DNA of 64,000 nt from Tilletiaria anomala UBC 951 (GCF_000711695.1 NW_013546959.1:1-64000), one strand, 5' to 3'. Shown: positions 11,345-22,625, counted from the stretch's first letter. Notes: generated from the letters alone by a model not told the origin. Numbers and translations are program-made.

Positions 11345-12723
11345 ATGCTCCGAATCTACCGGCTACACAGACAACTCCTTGGTCTCAGCCCATTTGTCAC
11401 ATCGATCAACCCAAACCTTGCGCTGCAATACTCACATCTGCGCAGTCGCACGATGGCATCTTCAAGCGTGCCCTCGACCATGAAGGCCCTCCAGATCCAA
11501 AAGCAGGGGGGACTGGAAGTGCTCGAAATTCACGACGTTCCGGTCCCTCAGCCTGGTCCCGGCCAGGTGCTTTTGAAGGTAGAGTGGGCAGGAGTCAACT
11601 TCATCGACACGTGAATGGAACGATGCTACTGCCAAGCTTTGGATGGCCCTCGGCTAACCATTTCATCTCACATCTAGCTATCTGCGCTCTGGCTTGTACA
11701 AGAAGGAGACCCCCTTCATTTTGGGTAACGAGTCGGCGGGTACTATCCATGCTGTAGGTCCAAACGTAAGCAACGTTAAGGTCGGAGACAAGGCATCAGG
11801 CTACCTTGCAACGGGCGGCGGCTACGCAGAGTTTGCTCTGCTGGAGGATAGCAAGATCGTCAAGCTGCCCAGCAACGTCGACACCAAGACCGGCGCAGGT
11901 CTCGTCTTGCAAGGCCTCACAGCCTGGACGCTTGTCAAGGAGGCGTACGAAGTCAAAAAGGGTGACTACGTGCTTGTCCATGCTGCTGCCGGTGGTGTTG
12001 GTCTCCTGCTTTGTCAGGCGAGTGTGGCAATGTAATGAACATCGATAGGTTCTGCGCTTATAACCTCTCCCTCACTACCCCTTACAGATGTGCAAATACC
12101 TCGGCGCCCACGTCATCGGCACCACGTCCACAACGGAGAAGGCCGAGCTGGCCAAGGCGAACGGCGCAGAATACGTCATTCTTTATGGGAAAGGCGAGAG
12201 CGTCGTCGACAAGACATTGGAAATTACGGGCAACAAGGGAGTTCAGGGCATCTTTGACGGTGTTGGAAAAGACACATGGGAAGGTGAGTGGCCGCAATAG
12301 CGGATGGAATTGGCAATCGCTACCAATTCGTCCTTCAACAGACGACTTTAAAGTCATCGCGCGCAAGGGCACGATTGTCACTTTCGGCAATGCAAGCGGT
12401 GCTGTCGAGCCATTCGCGCCGCTGAAGCTATCAGCCAAGAATATCAAGGGTAAGCAGAGCCAAAAAATCATTCTCGTGATATTCCTTTTCTACATTGGGC
12501 TGACAATGAGCCTGCAGTCGTCCGCCCCACACTCGGAAACTATGTTGTGACACGGGAGGAGCTTGATCGCTACAGCAATGAGCTGTGGGAGCTTCTTGCC
12601 AAAAGCGTCATCAAGTTGAGCGTGCACAAGGACTATTCGTTCAGCGCCGAGGGCATTAAGCAGAGCCAGATCGACATTACGAGCCGAGGAACGACGGGCA
12701 AGCTGCTGATCAAGATTTCGTGA
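11345..12723 (+). CDS. ZTA1: Zeta-crystallin-type NADPH:quinone oxidoreductase
   Basis: This MDR-family enzyme reduces quinones with NADPH. Five exons are joined by introns 11611-11677, 12018-12087, 12284-12341 and 12450-12517. Family motifs are MKALQIQKQGGLEVLEI, PGPGQVLLKVEWAGVNFID, PFILGNESAGTI, the nucleotide-binding VLVHAAAGGVGLLLCQ, GVQGIFDGVGKDT, and the C-terminal GKLLIKIS. Intron 2 uses a GC donor (CAG|GCGAGT) and a normal CAG acceptor. The ATG at 11345 adds 36 residues with Arg, Leu and Ser but almost no acid (MLRIYRLHRQLLGLSP), resembling a mitochondrial presequence. The ATG at 11453 gives a 335-residue protein of normal family length. Two start sites could give two locations; this is inference. 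It converges with FRG1, with stops 19 bp apart. Confidence 0.92.
12018..12087 (+). other. GC-AG intron in ZTA1
   Basis: The exon ends CTTTGTCAG and the intron begins GCGAGTG and ends CCTTACAG. Splicing here joins LLLCQ to MCKYLGAHVIG in frame. Reading straight on meets a TAA after ASVAM, so the GC donor is needed for the full protein. Confidence 0.85.
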
Positions 12724-12742
12724 TGGCGCAGTACATATGGTA

Positions 12743-13807
12743 TCACTGTACGTCCACGGATGAATGAAATATGAGAAGTAAGCAATGGCGATAATCTTCG
12801 GCTATAGACGCGACGCACCTTGGCATACCGGTCACTCTTTTTTTTCGCTCGCATCTCTAACAGTATTTCCGCCGATCTTGGTTTGTTTCCACCTCCCATT
12901 ACCATGCCCCCTTGTGCTTGCATCGCAGCTGGATCGTATCTCTTCATGAGCCCGGAACTGCTCACCTCCATCTTGGCGCGCGCTTCTTGCCGTGCCTGGT
13001 GTCGGTACTTCCACTGCACCCGCACCTGCCACGCGCACTCTTCCGCGCGATCGGCGTCAGCGCGCAGCACCGTCTTGCCTCCCGCGACCGTTCCGAGGGT
13101 GAGGTATCGGCCATGCACGGCGCTCTTCACAGCCAAACCTCCTGCTCCACTGCGTATCGGCTCGATCTCCCACCCTTCTTGCGGACCACGTGCTTCGGAT
13201 TCAGCATGTATTGCACCATGCTTGTCCGCCCCAATGAAGCGCCCTTCTGCACCGCTCTTGAAAGACCACGTAGTGCTGCCAGCGACGCGGTTGGCGACCC
13301 ACACCTGGTGCACATGCGTGGGGCTCACTTCGATGGCAGCGATCATCGCTCCCGCTTCCTCGCCGCCCTCCTCTCCGGTGAGCAGTATTTGCTGATTACC
13401 CAAATCCGGCGGGGCTATCGAGATCGGGACGATGGACTGCAATGTTGAGTTAAATTGCAATGTGTAAGGAATTGGCTTCGAGGAGGAAGGGTCTTGCAGC
13501 TCCTGGAAGAGAAAGCAAGGGCCATTGACGTCGATTGCGGATTCTGCCGGAACCCAAGCTTAGCAGTGCAGGGTGGCCAATAGCGTGGCATTAGATGGCC
13601 GCTTGGGAAATAGGTACCACAAAACGGAAACATACCTTGTTCATCGCCACCATACTCTTCAGCGTCGCTCTCGGGGCTTCTCTTGCGCTTTCCATCCGCT
13701 TTTGATGATGGACCACCCGAAGACGACGTCGATCTGGGCTTGTGCTTCTTTTTTGCCTCGCCTTTGAAGCTCAGGCGCATGGACTTCTTCTTGCTAGAGT
13801 CCGGCAT
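12743..13807 (-). CDS. FRG1: FRG1-like nuclear RNA-associated / actin-bundling protein
   Basis: FRG1 has a fascin-like beta-trefoil and is linked to nucleolar RNA processing and actin bundling. Three exons give 304 residues. The N-terminus is Lys/Ser-rich and basic (KKKSMRLSFKGEAKKKHK). The core matches fungal FRG1: AWVPAESAIDVNGPCFLFQE, VNQVWVA-like HQVWVANRVAGSTTWSFKS, SEARGPQEGWE and SAVHGRYLTLG, with the end KKSDRYAK. Intron 1 is 13559-13635 with an AAG acceptor. Intron 2 is 12746-12818, and its acceptor ACAG is followed immediately by TGA, so the last exon is only the stop codon. Without that splice the frame would run on antisense to ZTA1. Ending on DRYAK agrees with the DRYCK end of animal FRG1. 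Confidence 0.85.
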
Positions 13808-14533
13808 GGTCTGAGCGGTGGCTCTCTTGAGCTTACGTCTCCCAGTAGTCGTACAATTTCAGCCGTCAAAAGATATTCAGCACTGCGATGCTCTTCGCGG
13901 AAAGCTTGAAAGCATTAAAAACTGTACCCCTGTTCTCTACACGACACGGCTCCGTTGCACGCCTTGTCGGATCAGAAATGGCATCTATCTGCCTTCTGCA
14001 CCCGGGAGCAAGTCTTGGTTCCAATGGGTTACGTCCTTGCCTTTTCGAAAGCAGCCAGTCAGCTGGTTGACTCTCTCTTGCTCCTTCCCGCAACTTGGAG
14101 AGGTCGAAAGAGCGGAGCTGGTGTTACGTAAGCAGGCCCGGAAATGCGCACCAACCATCATCATCGCATTGATTTCAGTTAGGCAGGCGCATGACCAGTT
14201 ACAGCAGGGAGGGGGAGCTGGAGTGGCGGACTCGACGCGTTCTTTCAGTAGACGGGGTTTTTTTTCGAAATTTCGAATATTAGACAACCCAGCTGTTCCA
14301 ACTCTGTGGTGCTCGAAGTCTTACCGAGCACAGCTCGCAATTCGAGTATGGCCTCGGTCGTTCGCTTTAGCTCTCACTGCCACCCTTTGCTAGTCAATTT
14401 GACGTTCTCGTAGTACCTAAATGCACGTGGGGGTGAAATACTTTGTGAAGCCTGCGAGCAATTCAAGTGCGGCGCAACAGCAAGCAAGATATAGCTCATT
14501 CTATGACGGCATTACCACGGAGTGACTGTCATC
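13808..14533. promoter_or_regulatory. Divergent intergenic region FRG1 / BMT2
   Basis: About 725 bp. It contains an A/T-rich near-palindrome around 14262-14280 (T run, then TTCGAAATTTCGAA) of unknown meaning. No gene is supported. Confidence 0.35.
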
Positions 14534-15602
14534 ATGCCTCATACTGCACGCAAGCGCAAAGCCCTCGACCGTGCGGCCGCAACAGAGGGGGACCTTCCGA
14601 AACCATCGGTAGCTGTCTTGAAGACGGATGCCGAACCGGTTGAAGACCGGGGGCGACGTTCAAATTCAAAGCGACGGAAGGCTGTCCAAGCGGAGCAGGA
14701 CTCCAAAATTGGTTCAGAGAAAGACTCAACCTCTGCAAAGATGGGATCGAAAAAGTCGGCAACGGCGCATTCGGTCGCAATAGCAGGGTTCCACACGCTG
14801 CTCAAGCGGATCGCGCAGTGCCAAGATCCCAGAGAAAAGGAGCGCTTGCGACAGCAGATGGACGAAACGTACGGTGGCCTCGATGGGTATCAAAAGGAAA
14901 GTCTCAAAGGGCGAGATAGGCACAATGCGGGAGAAACTGGCAAGTGGCTCGTGCAGCAGGTCGGACCGATATGGAAGGCAGAGCAAGAAGCATCTGGCAA
15001 GAGACGGGTAAGTACGACGGCCTGCTCTTTGAGCAGGTGGGAATGCGATGTTGACCTTCGAGATTTCCTTGCAGATCCGGCTCCTCGACGTAGGATCGCT
15101 ATCGGGCACGGCGTACCACAAATACAAATGGATAGATCCTGTTAACATTGACCTCAGCCCACAAAGCGAAAGGGTGATCAAAAGCGATTTTTTCGACTGG
15201 CCGCTGCCGCAAAACGAGGCTGCTTGCTTTGATTGCGTCGCCCTGAGCCTTGTTATCAACTTTGAAGGAAACCTCTTCCGGCGCGGCAACATGCTCCTGC
15301 ACGCACACAAGCACCTCACAAAGGCTGGCTTCCTCTTCCTGGTCTTACCTCTCGCCTGCGTCGAGAACTCTCGATACCTCGATCATGCACGTCTACGCGC
15401 GATCCTCCACGCATGTGGCTGGAACGTTGTCGAACAGAACGACAGTGCCAAGCTTACGAGGTGGTTGTGTCAACGGAGACAGGACCAAGCACAGGCAGGA
15501 TGGGACGGAACATCATTCAAAAAGGAGGAGATTCGCAAGGGCCCGTCGTTCAACAACTTTTGCATTCGCGTTGGACAGCAGGGCCGCGAGGAGAAGACGT
15601 GA
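14534..15602 (+). CDS. BMT2: 25S rRNA adenine-N1 methyltransferase
   Basis: BMT2 makes an m1A in the large-subunit rRNA in the nucleolus, using S-adenosylmethionine. One intron (15008-15074, 67 nt) splits the 333-residue protein. The first part is Lys/Arg-rich with nuclear-signal character (RKRKALDR, SKRRKAV) and contains MDETYGGLDGYQKESLKG. The second exon opens with the SAM-binding strand IRLLDVGSLSG, then IDLSPQSERVIKSDFFDWPL, then ALSLVINFEGN, RRGNMLLHAHKHL and FLVLPLACVENSRY, all typical of this family. The ATG at 14534 is the first in frame. It converges with the kinase gene at 19 bp. Confidence 0.9.
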
Positions 15603-15621
15603 GAGGACCACACGGACAAGG

Positions 15622-16944
15622 TCAAGTGTCCCAACTGAGCAGAATACCATCTACGCGACTTTCTAGCCACTTGGTGTTCCCCCAGAAGCCCCAGCCCGCC
15701 TGGAAGCGCAACCAGTCGACCAACGCGAGCCCCCAATGCTCGACAAAGGTGTCCCAGCTGTAGCTGTCCGACCCTAGCTGCTCGTGATAGTATCTCAACA
15801 GCCCCTCTTCACCCTTGCACATGATCCTGTTCGCCTCCGCCAAGCCGTCTTTTTGCACACTAAGCATCGCAGGCGCGACCGAGCAAGTGAAAAGCTTGGC
15901 AAGATCGCATACACCTAGCCCCAGCCCAACGTATTGGAAGTCAAAGAAGGCGACCTCGTTGCCATCCTCGGAAGTGAAGAGGTTCTCGCTCTTGACGTCG
16001 CCGTGCAGGAGCGTAATATAGTCCCGAAGTTCAGGAGCGGTCGGATCGAGCCTTGCGGCAACATGATCGGCTATGCGCTGCGAACGAAGGCGGGACCAAC
16101 GTTTGGAAGATTCCAACGCGGCGTATTCGTTCTGGCGCGTGGCAAGGTATCTGTAGTCGCCGGCAGCCGAATCAATCATCGTGTCAGCGGCTCGCTACGA
16201 ACCCCCGATCACACTTCGGGAACGCACTCACGTATATCCACCATTCAACCAGACACTCGCGCGCCAAGTAACCTCCGGCGACGCGCGTCGGCGACGAGCT
16301 TCTGACAGCGGAGGCCGACACAGCGAGTCGTTGCGAAGCATCTCCTTGATTGCGTCATTACCTTTGTGCATCCAAAATGAATGGAAGCGTGCAAGCCATC
16401 TTATTGCGGCGTAAGCCTGCGCCTCATCTAGCAGGCCTCGTTTGGATGGCGACCGTGGGAATCGAGGCCGTAGGTCACTTAGCATCAAAGCGATAGGTAC
16501 CTGTGTTAGACTTTGGCCTGCCTGTTTCTGCAGCGCTGCTATTCGCTGTGGACGAGTGTTCCCGACGCAGTCTGCCACTGCTATATCGGCACCAGTATGT
16601 TGAAGCATGTAAGGAACCAGGACGCTGTAAAAGTACTGCTCGACTTCGTAAGAGTAAATCTTGCGCAAATCCCCCTCATTCATCTCGGCCGTGGCATCGG
16701 CGACGGGTGCCCCGACATACTTGAGGATGAGCCGGGCGCCCTCGCCCTCTCGGCCATTTGCGGTCTGAAGTCTGCTGCAAGGAATATCTGCGATTACCGA
16801 GTACACGTAGCCAAAGCCGGCCCAGAGCGACTGGACCTGCGTGATGGAGTGCACTTTCGAGCCCTCTGGGAGGAGAGAAGCTGCAAGCGGCTCCATTGCC
16901 TGCGATGAAATGCCCTTCTGTCCCTGGCGACGTTCCGTTACCAT
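15622..16944 (-). CDS. APH/CHK-fold small-molecule kinase-like protein
   Basis: Two exons with an 81-nt intron (16151-16231, branch CGCTGAC) give 413 residues. The phosphotransferase fold shows the catalytic loop LLHGDVKSENLF (Brenner HGDxxxxN) and the metal-binding VAFFDFQYVGLGLGVCDLAKL. Upstream, RWLARFHSFWM matches the helix preceding the catalytic loop in choline-kinase-like (CHK) and aminoglycoside-phosphotransferase families, and ILKYVGAP fits the ATP-lysine strand. The substrate cannot be told from sequence; the family name does not imply antibiotic resistance. The ATG at 16944 is the first in frame. Confidence 0.8.
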
Positions 16945-17272
16945 CCAAACTTCAGGACTAGCATTTCAGAGTGTGGTAAAACACCGTATCTGGTGTATAT
17001 CTAATAATGATGCGTCCGTCGGCCCTTGAGGCCAATCAACCAAGACTCGGAAGACTGGCAGACTGATCACTAGTGATGATGGGAGAGTTTGTACTGAAGT
17101 AACCCTACTTTGGTTCAATCGAGTGTCTGTCACCACGGTTCAGGCACGGTACGAAAGAGTGTCAGAAAGGAGCCTTGCTGCATCAGCATCAGCATGAGTT
17201 TGCCACTAACTTGCCACCTCGGCCGGCTAAATATCCGGCCAAGATACGGCAGCGCAAAGCTGGCAAGCCGCA
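16945..17272. other. Spacer between kinase and DUF1992 gene
   Basis: About 330 bp with no supported gene. It is presumably the shared 5' region of the flanking divergent genes. Confidence 0.3.
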
Positions 17273-18435
17273 ATGGAGCTCGAACAGCTCGACAAGATGG
17301 TGAAGCCGCTGATCCGTTCACTTTCTGGCTTGGGAAATCCGGGCTCATACCAACGTGTCCTACAAGCCGTCGCCATCGCCGAGAAGACGAATTCCAGCAC
17401 TGTCGCTCACCAAGGATGGCGCCTAGAGCTACCGCATGAAGATAAAGACGGAAAAGGCGCTTCAGGAGCACCAGAGCCGAGCCAAGCCTCACAGCAAACA
17501 GTTGAGGCTTCGGCGGCCATTGCCGCCATGGAGGAGGCAGAGGCGCTAAAAGGACGCAGAGTCGCTCGTCCCAAGATGTCTAGCAATGAGAGCGCGGAAT
17601 GCGATATGGGCCCTTGGGGTTCACCCGAGGCGGCTGGGCTGGACCTTTGGATGAGCGATTCGAGGCAGCAAAGGCAGAGGGTGCTTTCAAGACCAACAAG
17701 TTGAGGGGTAAGCCGCTCGTCCGAGAAGTGGAGGAGAGCACCTCGTTCATCAAGCGCGAGGAGGCGAGCACCCAGGCTATCAGGACGTTGAACTTGGTAG
17801 AACGCTGACCCTGAAACATATTCCTTTAGTACTTGCTGAACTGTATTATCCGAATTCAAGGTGCAACGCCGCATTGGGTGGAACTGAATGGCGAGCTGGA
17901 CAAGGAAGTCTCGTCATTTCGTTCGCGCATGCTAGACAATTGGATTTGCCGTGCCACACAGATGATCACTTCACGTTCTGATCTCCATGAAGGATGCGAT
18001 CCACTTCCGACGAGCGTCATTGCACAATCATCTGAACAGGCTGCAGCCATCTTCGTCCGGCCAAGGACCCGAGGCAGCCGCACATCGCGTGTCGATTGTA
18101 CCCCGACACGACGCAGTTGCAGCATTTCCAGGCTTTCGTCGACGACCCGGACGCCCTGTCACGCGATGCTACTAGCAACATGCAAGACTTACCATGATGC
18201 AGAGTAGCAGCAACGCGAACACAAATTTCACTCGATAGAGATACAAGACATCAACGCCAATATTAGAGGGTACAACGGCACCACACCGTACCATGCTCGC
18301 AAGCTCATGCTCGACCGCAAGGTGAAGCTCAACAGAGCATTCGAGCGAGCGGCAGGGCGGCAGGTGGCCGCTGTCAGCAAAGACCTACACGCTAAGCGCA
18401 AAGGGCCTCCTCGGCTAGCGCAACCTGCACGGTAG
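17273..18435 (+). pseudogene. DUF1992 / DNAJC28-like gene, apparently broken
   Basis: The conserved domain is clear: GGWAGPLDERFEAAKAEG, NKLRGKPLVREVEES, FIKREE, then across a 66-nt GC-AG intron (17764-17829, GAG|GCGAGC ... CTTTAG) YLLNCIIRIQGATPHWVELN, then EIQDINANIRGYNGTTPYHA. Family members are mitochondrial or J-domain-linked proteins of uncertain role. Two problems appear. From the ATG at 17273 the open frame differs from the domain frame, and the switch must occur between about 17590 and 17625 with no usable splice. An in-frame TAG at 18205-18207 stands exactly where the family has Trp (RDxxW, here HDAE then stop, then QQREHKFH). The same frame continues intact to a TAG at 18433. A recent pseudogene is most likely; sequencing error or stop read-through are alternatives. 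Confidence 0.65.
17764..17829 (+). other. GC-AG intron in the DUF1992 gene
   Basis: A GAG|GCGAGC donor, branch GCTGACC and acceptor CCTTTAG join FIKREE to YLLNCIIRIQG, restoring the family-conserved block in frame. This is the second GC-donor intron in the window. Confidence 0.7.
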
Positions 18436-18783
18436 AACCCACGTTCGATCAAGAGCTTGCTGCGGACTTCAGGTATCTTGGGAAGGGAGCTCCCACTGGT
18501 GGCCGACCACACGGACTTTATAGAAACAGACATCGCGCCACGTCAGTCGATACATGGCGCACGCGATGGTCCGAGCACCGGTGCGTGTAGGCATGGCGGT
18601 GCTGCAGGCATCGGGAATGACTATGGACGTGCGCTTTCGGACGGCATTGACGTAATGCTACTGCTCCGACGGACCACCGACTGGGTTCGTGCGCGAGGTG
18701 GACTGTAGAGTTTCAACTCTAGACCGGTGTGGTAGCGAAATATCGCATTTTAGTAGTCTATGTAGCAGATATGCATTCGAACA
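18436..18783. other. Spacer, no gene seen
   Basis: About 350 bp between two convergent genes. No motif is recognised beyond the expected 3' ends. Confidence 0.3.
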
Positions 18784-21700
18784 TCATGCCAAGCTGAGGC
18801 CAGCTTGCTGCATTTCTTGGACTAGTTGCGCCGCCAATTCGGAATTTGCTGCTTCTACCGCAGACTTAAGCTAGAAGATAAAAAACAAAGTCAGTTTGAG
18901 CTCGTGCCCGAAGACACAGGACTTACGATTCCAATAACTCACCACATTTGGATGCCCCATGCAGGCGGCAGCAAGCTGTCGTAGCAGATACGCCTTTAAA
19001 TCACCTCCCGCAAAACTAGATGGATCTTTGCGCGGCGGTTGCGATGCTGCGAGCTGCGAGAAAGACGTCTGGAATCCAAACTCTTCCAAGTCGAACGCAG
19101 CCATGTCATCCTGTTCATCCTGCTCAACGATCGCGTCCGATGGTCGCAGAATCCCTGGGAGGAGGGTGCGCAGTAGCGATGGACTTCCGGGCGAGCGTGT
19201 TCGTGTGTCAGGTCACAGGGTTCCAGGTGCTACAACAGCAATGCGTGCCGGTGACTTACAGGCTAGTGACATTGGGTGCTTGCAGCATTGCGGGCGCCTC
19301 CGTGATCAGCCGGGTAATTCCAGCGAACACGACTCTTCGTTGCGTTTGTGGGATCTGCGCGAGCTCTGGTGCGATGATGCCTTGCAGTAGCTGTGAAAAC
19401 AGACTGCGCGGGTGCAAGTCCAAACCGTGCGTCAGCTATAAGCTATCAGCCACGCAGCATAAAATGCACTCACCCAGGTTGCACCTCGTCAAAGGCAGAT
19501 ACAACTGCCTGCGGGTATTCTTGCTTTTGAATGCAAGCGAGGTAGCTGACAAAGTAGACGAAGCCCTTCACAAACTTATCTGTGCGGCCTGTTTGCATGC
19601 GCGTCAGCATGAGTGTGAGCACTGGCTTGCGATACTGAGCAATGGCGGTCCTGCGCAAGCGTACATGCAGTGTTTCTCGTGTCAGCAAGTTCGACAGGAT
19701 TAAGGCTGCAACGCACGCGACTCACTCAGGGATGTGCTCAAAGACGGACTGGAGTAGCCCAAAGCCATACAGATCGTTGATGCGACTGTTGATGAGCTGC
19801 TGGTAGATGCCCATGACGGGAGTGATCTGGCCATTGGCCACCATCTGCTGCGCCCCTCTCGCCAAGAAGCTCTGAAAGAGGCGCACCAGTGCAGGTACGT
19901 TGCCGCGCTGCTGCCACAGCGTGGCGGTCAGCAGCGGTGGGAGGAGGTCCACGTACGCCTCGGGTAGGTCCGACGAGGTGTGCTGCTCGAGCATCTGCGC
20001 GAGGATCTGGAAGACAAAGGGCACGAACTCGACCACATCGCTTTGCAAGATCGTCGTGAATGGCCCAAAGAGCGACTGCTCGCAGCTGCTCAGCGTTGAC
20101 GCGTCGGCTGCGACAACGAACCTGGTATGCAAAGCAGCATCATTGTCAGGGTCTTGTAGATGTGCGCCCTGGATGCCCCATGCACAACTCACCGAATGAG
20201 GGCAGAAATGCTCTCAAAGACAAACTGGTTGAACTTGGGGTTGCTTGGGTTCTTGGAAATCTCGGCGAGAACGTTGGTGAGCTGCTGAAGAATGGGAGAA
20301 TGGAAGGGTGCAAGGGTGTGGCGACTAGTCATGATGAGGCGCATGACGCACTTCATCAGGTAGTCATTCTCTGCGATCTTCTCCGGCGTACCGCCGGCCA
20401 TGATTGTGCGGAAGCACGCCATGAGGATCGTCTCGGAGAATGGCTGGACGTCCGCAGGCGAGAAGAGCGGCTGCGAGGTAGAGCCGGACGTCTTGAGGAA
20501 GAGGATGCGCTCGATAGTGATGGCGGCGTACGAGCACGTCACGTAGTTGCCGCTTTCGAGGTGCTGGACAAGCAGCGGGAGGACGCTGAGGAGCTGTTCC
20601 TTGGTTAGCTGATTTCGAAACGTGTGGAGGAACTTGATGGCATCGACCTGCAGGATAGGGTTTGCCACGTCGGTCGAGCTGGCTTGCAGGTCTGCAAAGA
20701 CATTGTCCGAGAAGAACTTGACAACGTCGATCAGCGCATTGACGGACGAAACACCGTGTTGCGCTGTGGAGCCGCCAACGGCGATCGAAGTGAGCAGGTA
20801 GATGGCCGTGTCTTTTTGCTTCCAGTTCTGTACCGGGTCGGCGCGGTACTCGGCAAGGAACTGGGCAATGTACTGCTCCATGACGCCCGTGACGGTCTGC
20901 CCGAAATGCTGCATCAGCGCGCGCGTAAAGTCCGAGGAGGCTTTGCGGCGCGTGTCATTCTCTGCACTCGTTTCGAGGTCGCGGCGGATGTACTCTATCG
21001 GGTTGTCCTCAAACAGTTCTTCGTCCGACTCGCGCAGCTGTGCGTTTGGGAGGATGATGGCAGTGACAAACTGCCGCAGCGTGTCCTCTGCCTCGAACAT
21101 CACCTTTTGACTGCCCATGCGCACGATTGTGCTGAGCAAGCCCGTCGCCTTGGCCACGAGCACGTCGTAGCGCTCTCCCTGGCCGCAGGTGCCGAGCATC
21201 TGCCAAACGGCTTGGACGAACGGCCCGAGGTGCTTGGAGAACTCCTCCGGGTACTTTTGCGCGTACAGCTCACCAACCTCACACACACCGGCGCGTACTT
21301 TTTCCAGAGGTCCTGCTTCGGTGCTGTCGTCGTCCGGCGCAAAGGCGAGCTCGGGCCTCGAGAAGCTCAGCCAGCGCATTAGAATGGGGACGATGACTTC
21401 GTCAAGGTTGTCTTCAAAGTGCGGTGGCAGATCCTGAACGGAAAGGTCGTAGAAGATTTGTATCTCGACGCTGAGTGCCGATGTGAGAGGAAGGATCGAG
21501 GCGGAAGGGGTTTCTGCATCATTCAGTGTCGCATCGGTGCGTTGAAGAAGCTGAAGGAAAGGCTCAGCGTATACGCCGAGAACGAGGTTGATCTGCGTCC
21601 AGAGTGCGTCGGTCCGGAATGCAGATCGCCATCTTCGGAATATGCTGTGTGAGGTTTGCAGGACGGTCATTAGTACGCTGTGGTCCTGTTCATTCAGCCG

Positions 21701-22147
21701 CGACACGAGCTCCTCGATGAGCGAGGGCCATCGCTGTGGAAAGTCGTGCTCTGCGATGTGCGCTACTGCCTCTCTGAGCTGTGTGCGCAGTCCGACGAGG
21801 CTCCCCTGCGTTTGCGCCTGTGCTTGTGAGGAAGCGAGGCGAAACAGCAATGGAAGTACCTGCAGCCTGACGGTTTGCTTGTCGGCCTCTGCGATAACGC
21901 CTTCGTGGTCGTCCGAGTCTGCCCACCCGTTCTTGCAGAGGTTCTTCAGGTTGATCGCAGCGGCCAGACGCGTTGGCAGGGGGATGCTACTGCTGCTGTT
22001 ATGCTCAATGAGCGACAGCAGTAGCTGCGGAAAGCCGGGCTGACTTTGTGCGGCGGTGATCTGCGCCTCGGCCGCCTTGCGGGCACCTGGGTCAGGCTGC
22101 AGCGTCACCTGGAAGAGCCCAGCAAGGCTGGCGACGTGTGCGTCCAT
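18784..22147 (-). CDS. CSE1: Exportin-2 / importin-alpha re-exporter
   Basis: CSE1 (CAS) is a HEAT-repeat karyopherin that returns importin-alpha to the cytoplasm with RanGTP. Six exons (introns 20122-20192, 19651-19725, 19404-19473, 19184-19259, 18871-18942) give 999 residues, the normal family length. The importin-beta N-terminal domain starts near residue 20 (DPGARKAAEAQI, LAAINLKNLCKNGW). Later family blocks are PAEDDTLRQ-like FEAEDTLRQFVTAIILPN, KDTAIYLLTSIA, RTDKFVKGFVYFVSYLACI, LLQGIIAPELAQI and DLEEFGFQTSFSQLA. The fourth intron uses an AAG acceptor, needed to join TSL to PSLLRTLLPGILRPSD. Long open frames on the opposite strand are shadows of codon bias. It is divergent from HOM3. 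Confidence 0.95.
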
Positions 22148-22625
22148 TGTAGCCGTCCGAGTTGCTGTGGTGTTGCACGAGGGTGCAAGGCGAGCTGTTC
22201 TTCTTGTTCAGCGCGCGTAGATGCACGCTGCTACTAAACCGAGGGCTGAGATCGAGAAGAGGCTGCGCCAGAGCGTCCCAGGAGCGAGAGTCTATAGCGA
22301 GAGGTATGTGAGATGATCCAAAAGTGTTTGGTGTTGGTTGCTCTTCTTCGAAGGTGCGACGCGCTGCTGATGGTTGGTTAGTGTGCAATGGGGAAGTGCA
22401 TTTTTTCTGAGTTCCGAGTTCCGAACGACTAACGGAGATCGCAAGGACGAAGAGCACACGAGTCACAACCCATCCTCTTCTCCCCCATTCATCCCTGCTG
22501 TGTCACACGATGACGACGACGACGATGAGCCAAGGAGCGGGACGGACATCACACATCACTGCAAGCTGGAAGCCAGACTCGTGCAACGCTGATCGCCTGG
22601 AGTATGCGACGATAACCCTGCAGCC
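22148..22625. promoter_or_regulatory. Divergent promoter region CSE1 / HOM3
   Basis: 478 bp holding both 5' regions, with pyrimidine-rich tracts and a short GAC triplet run near 22511-22525. No Gcn4-type site is clear enough to claim. Confidence 0.4.

Noticed and set aside
12633-12742. FRG1 frame reading on past DRYAK into the ZTA1 3' end
   Set aside because: A proper donor (GTGCGT) and acceptor (ACAG followed by TGA) give the family-typical end; the extension is antisense to conserved ZTA1 sequence.
14262-14280. A/T palindrome as an origin or terminator
   Set aside because: It is a single short near-palindrome without accompanying elements, so not enough to support a functional call.
15622-16944. 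Antibiotic-resistance aminoglycoside phosphotransferase
   Set aside because: Only the broad kinase fold (HGDxxxxN, Asp-Phe-Gln) is shared; the gene has a fungal intron and lacks features of a bacterial resistance enzyme.
20624-21382. 252-codon open frame antisense to CSE1
   Set aside because: It overlaps conserved HEAT-repeat coding sequence and has no domain of its own.
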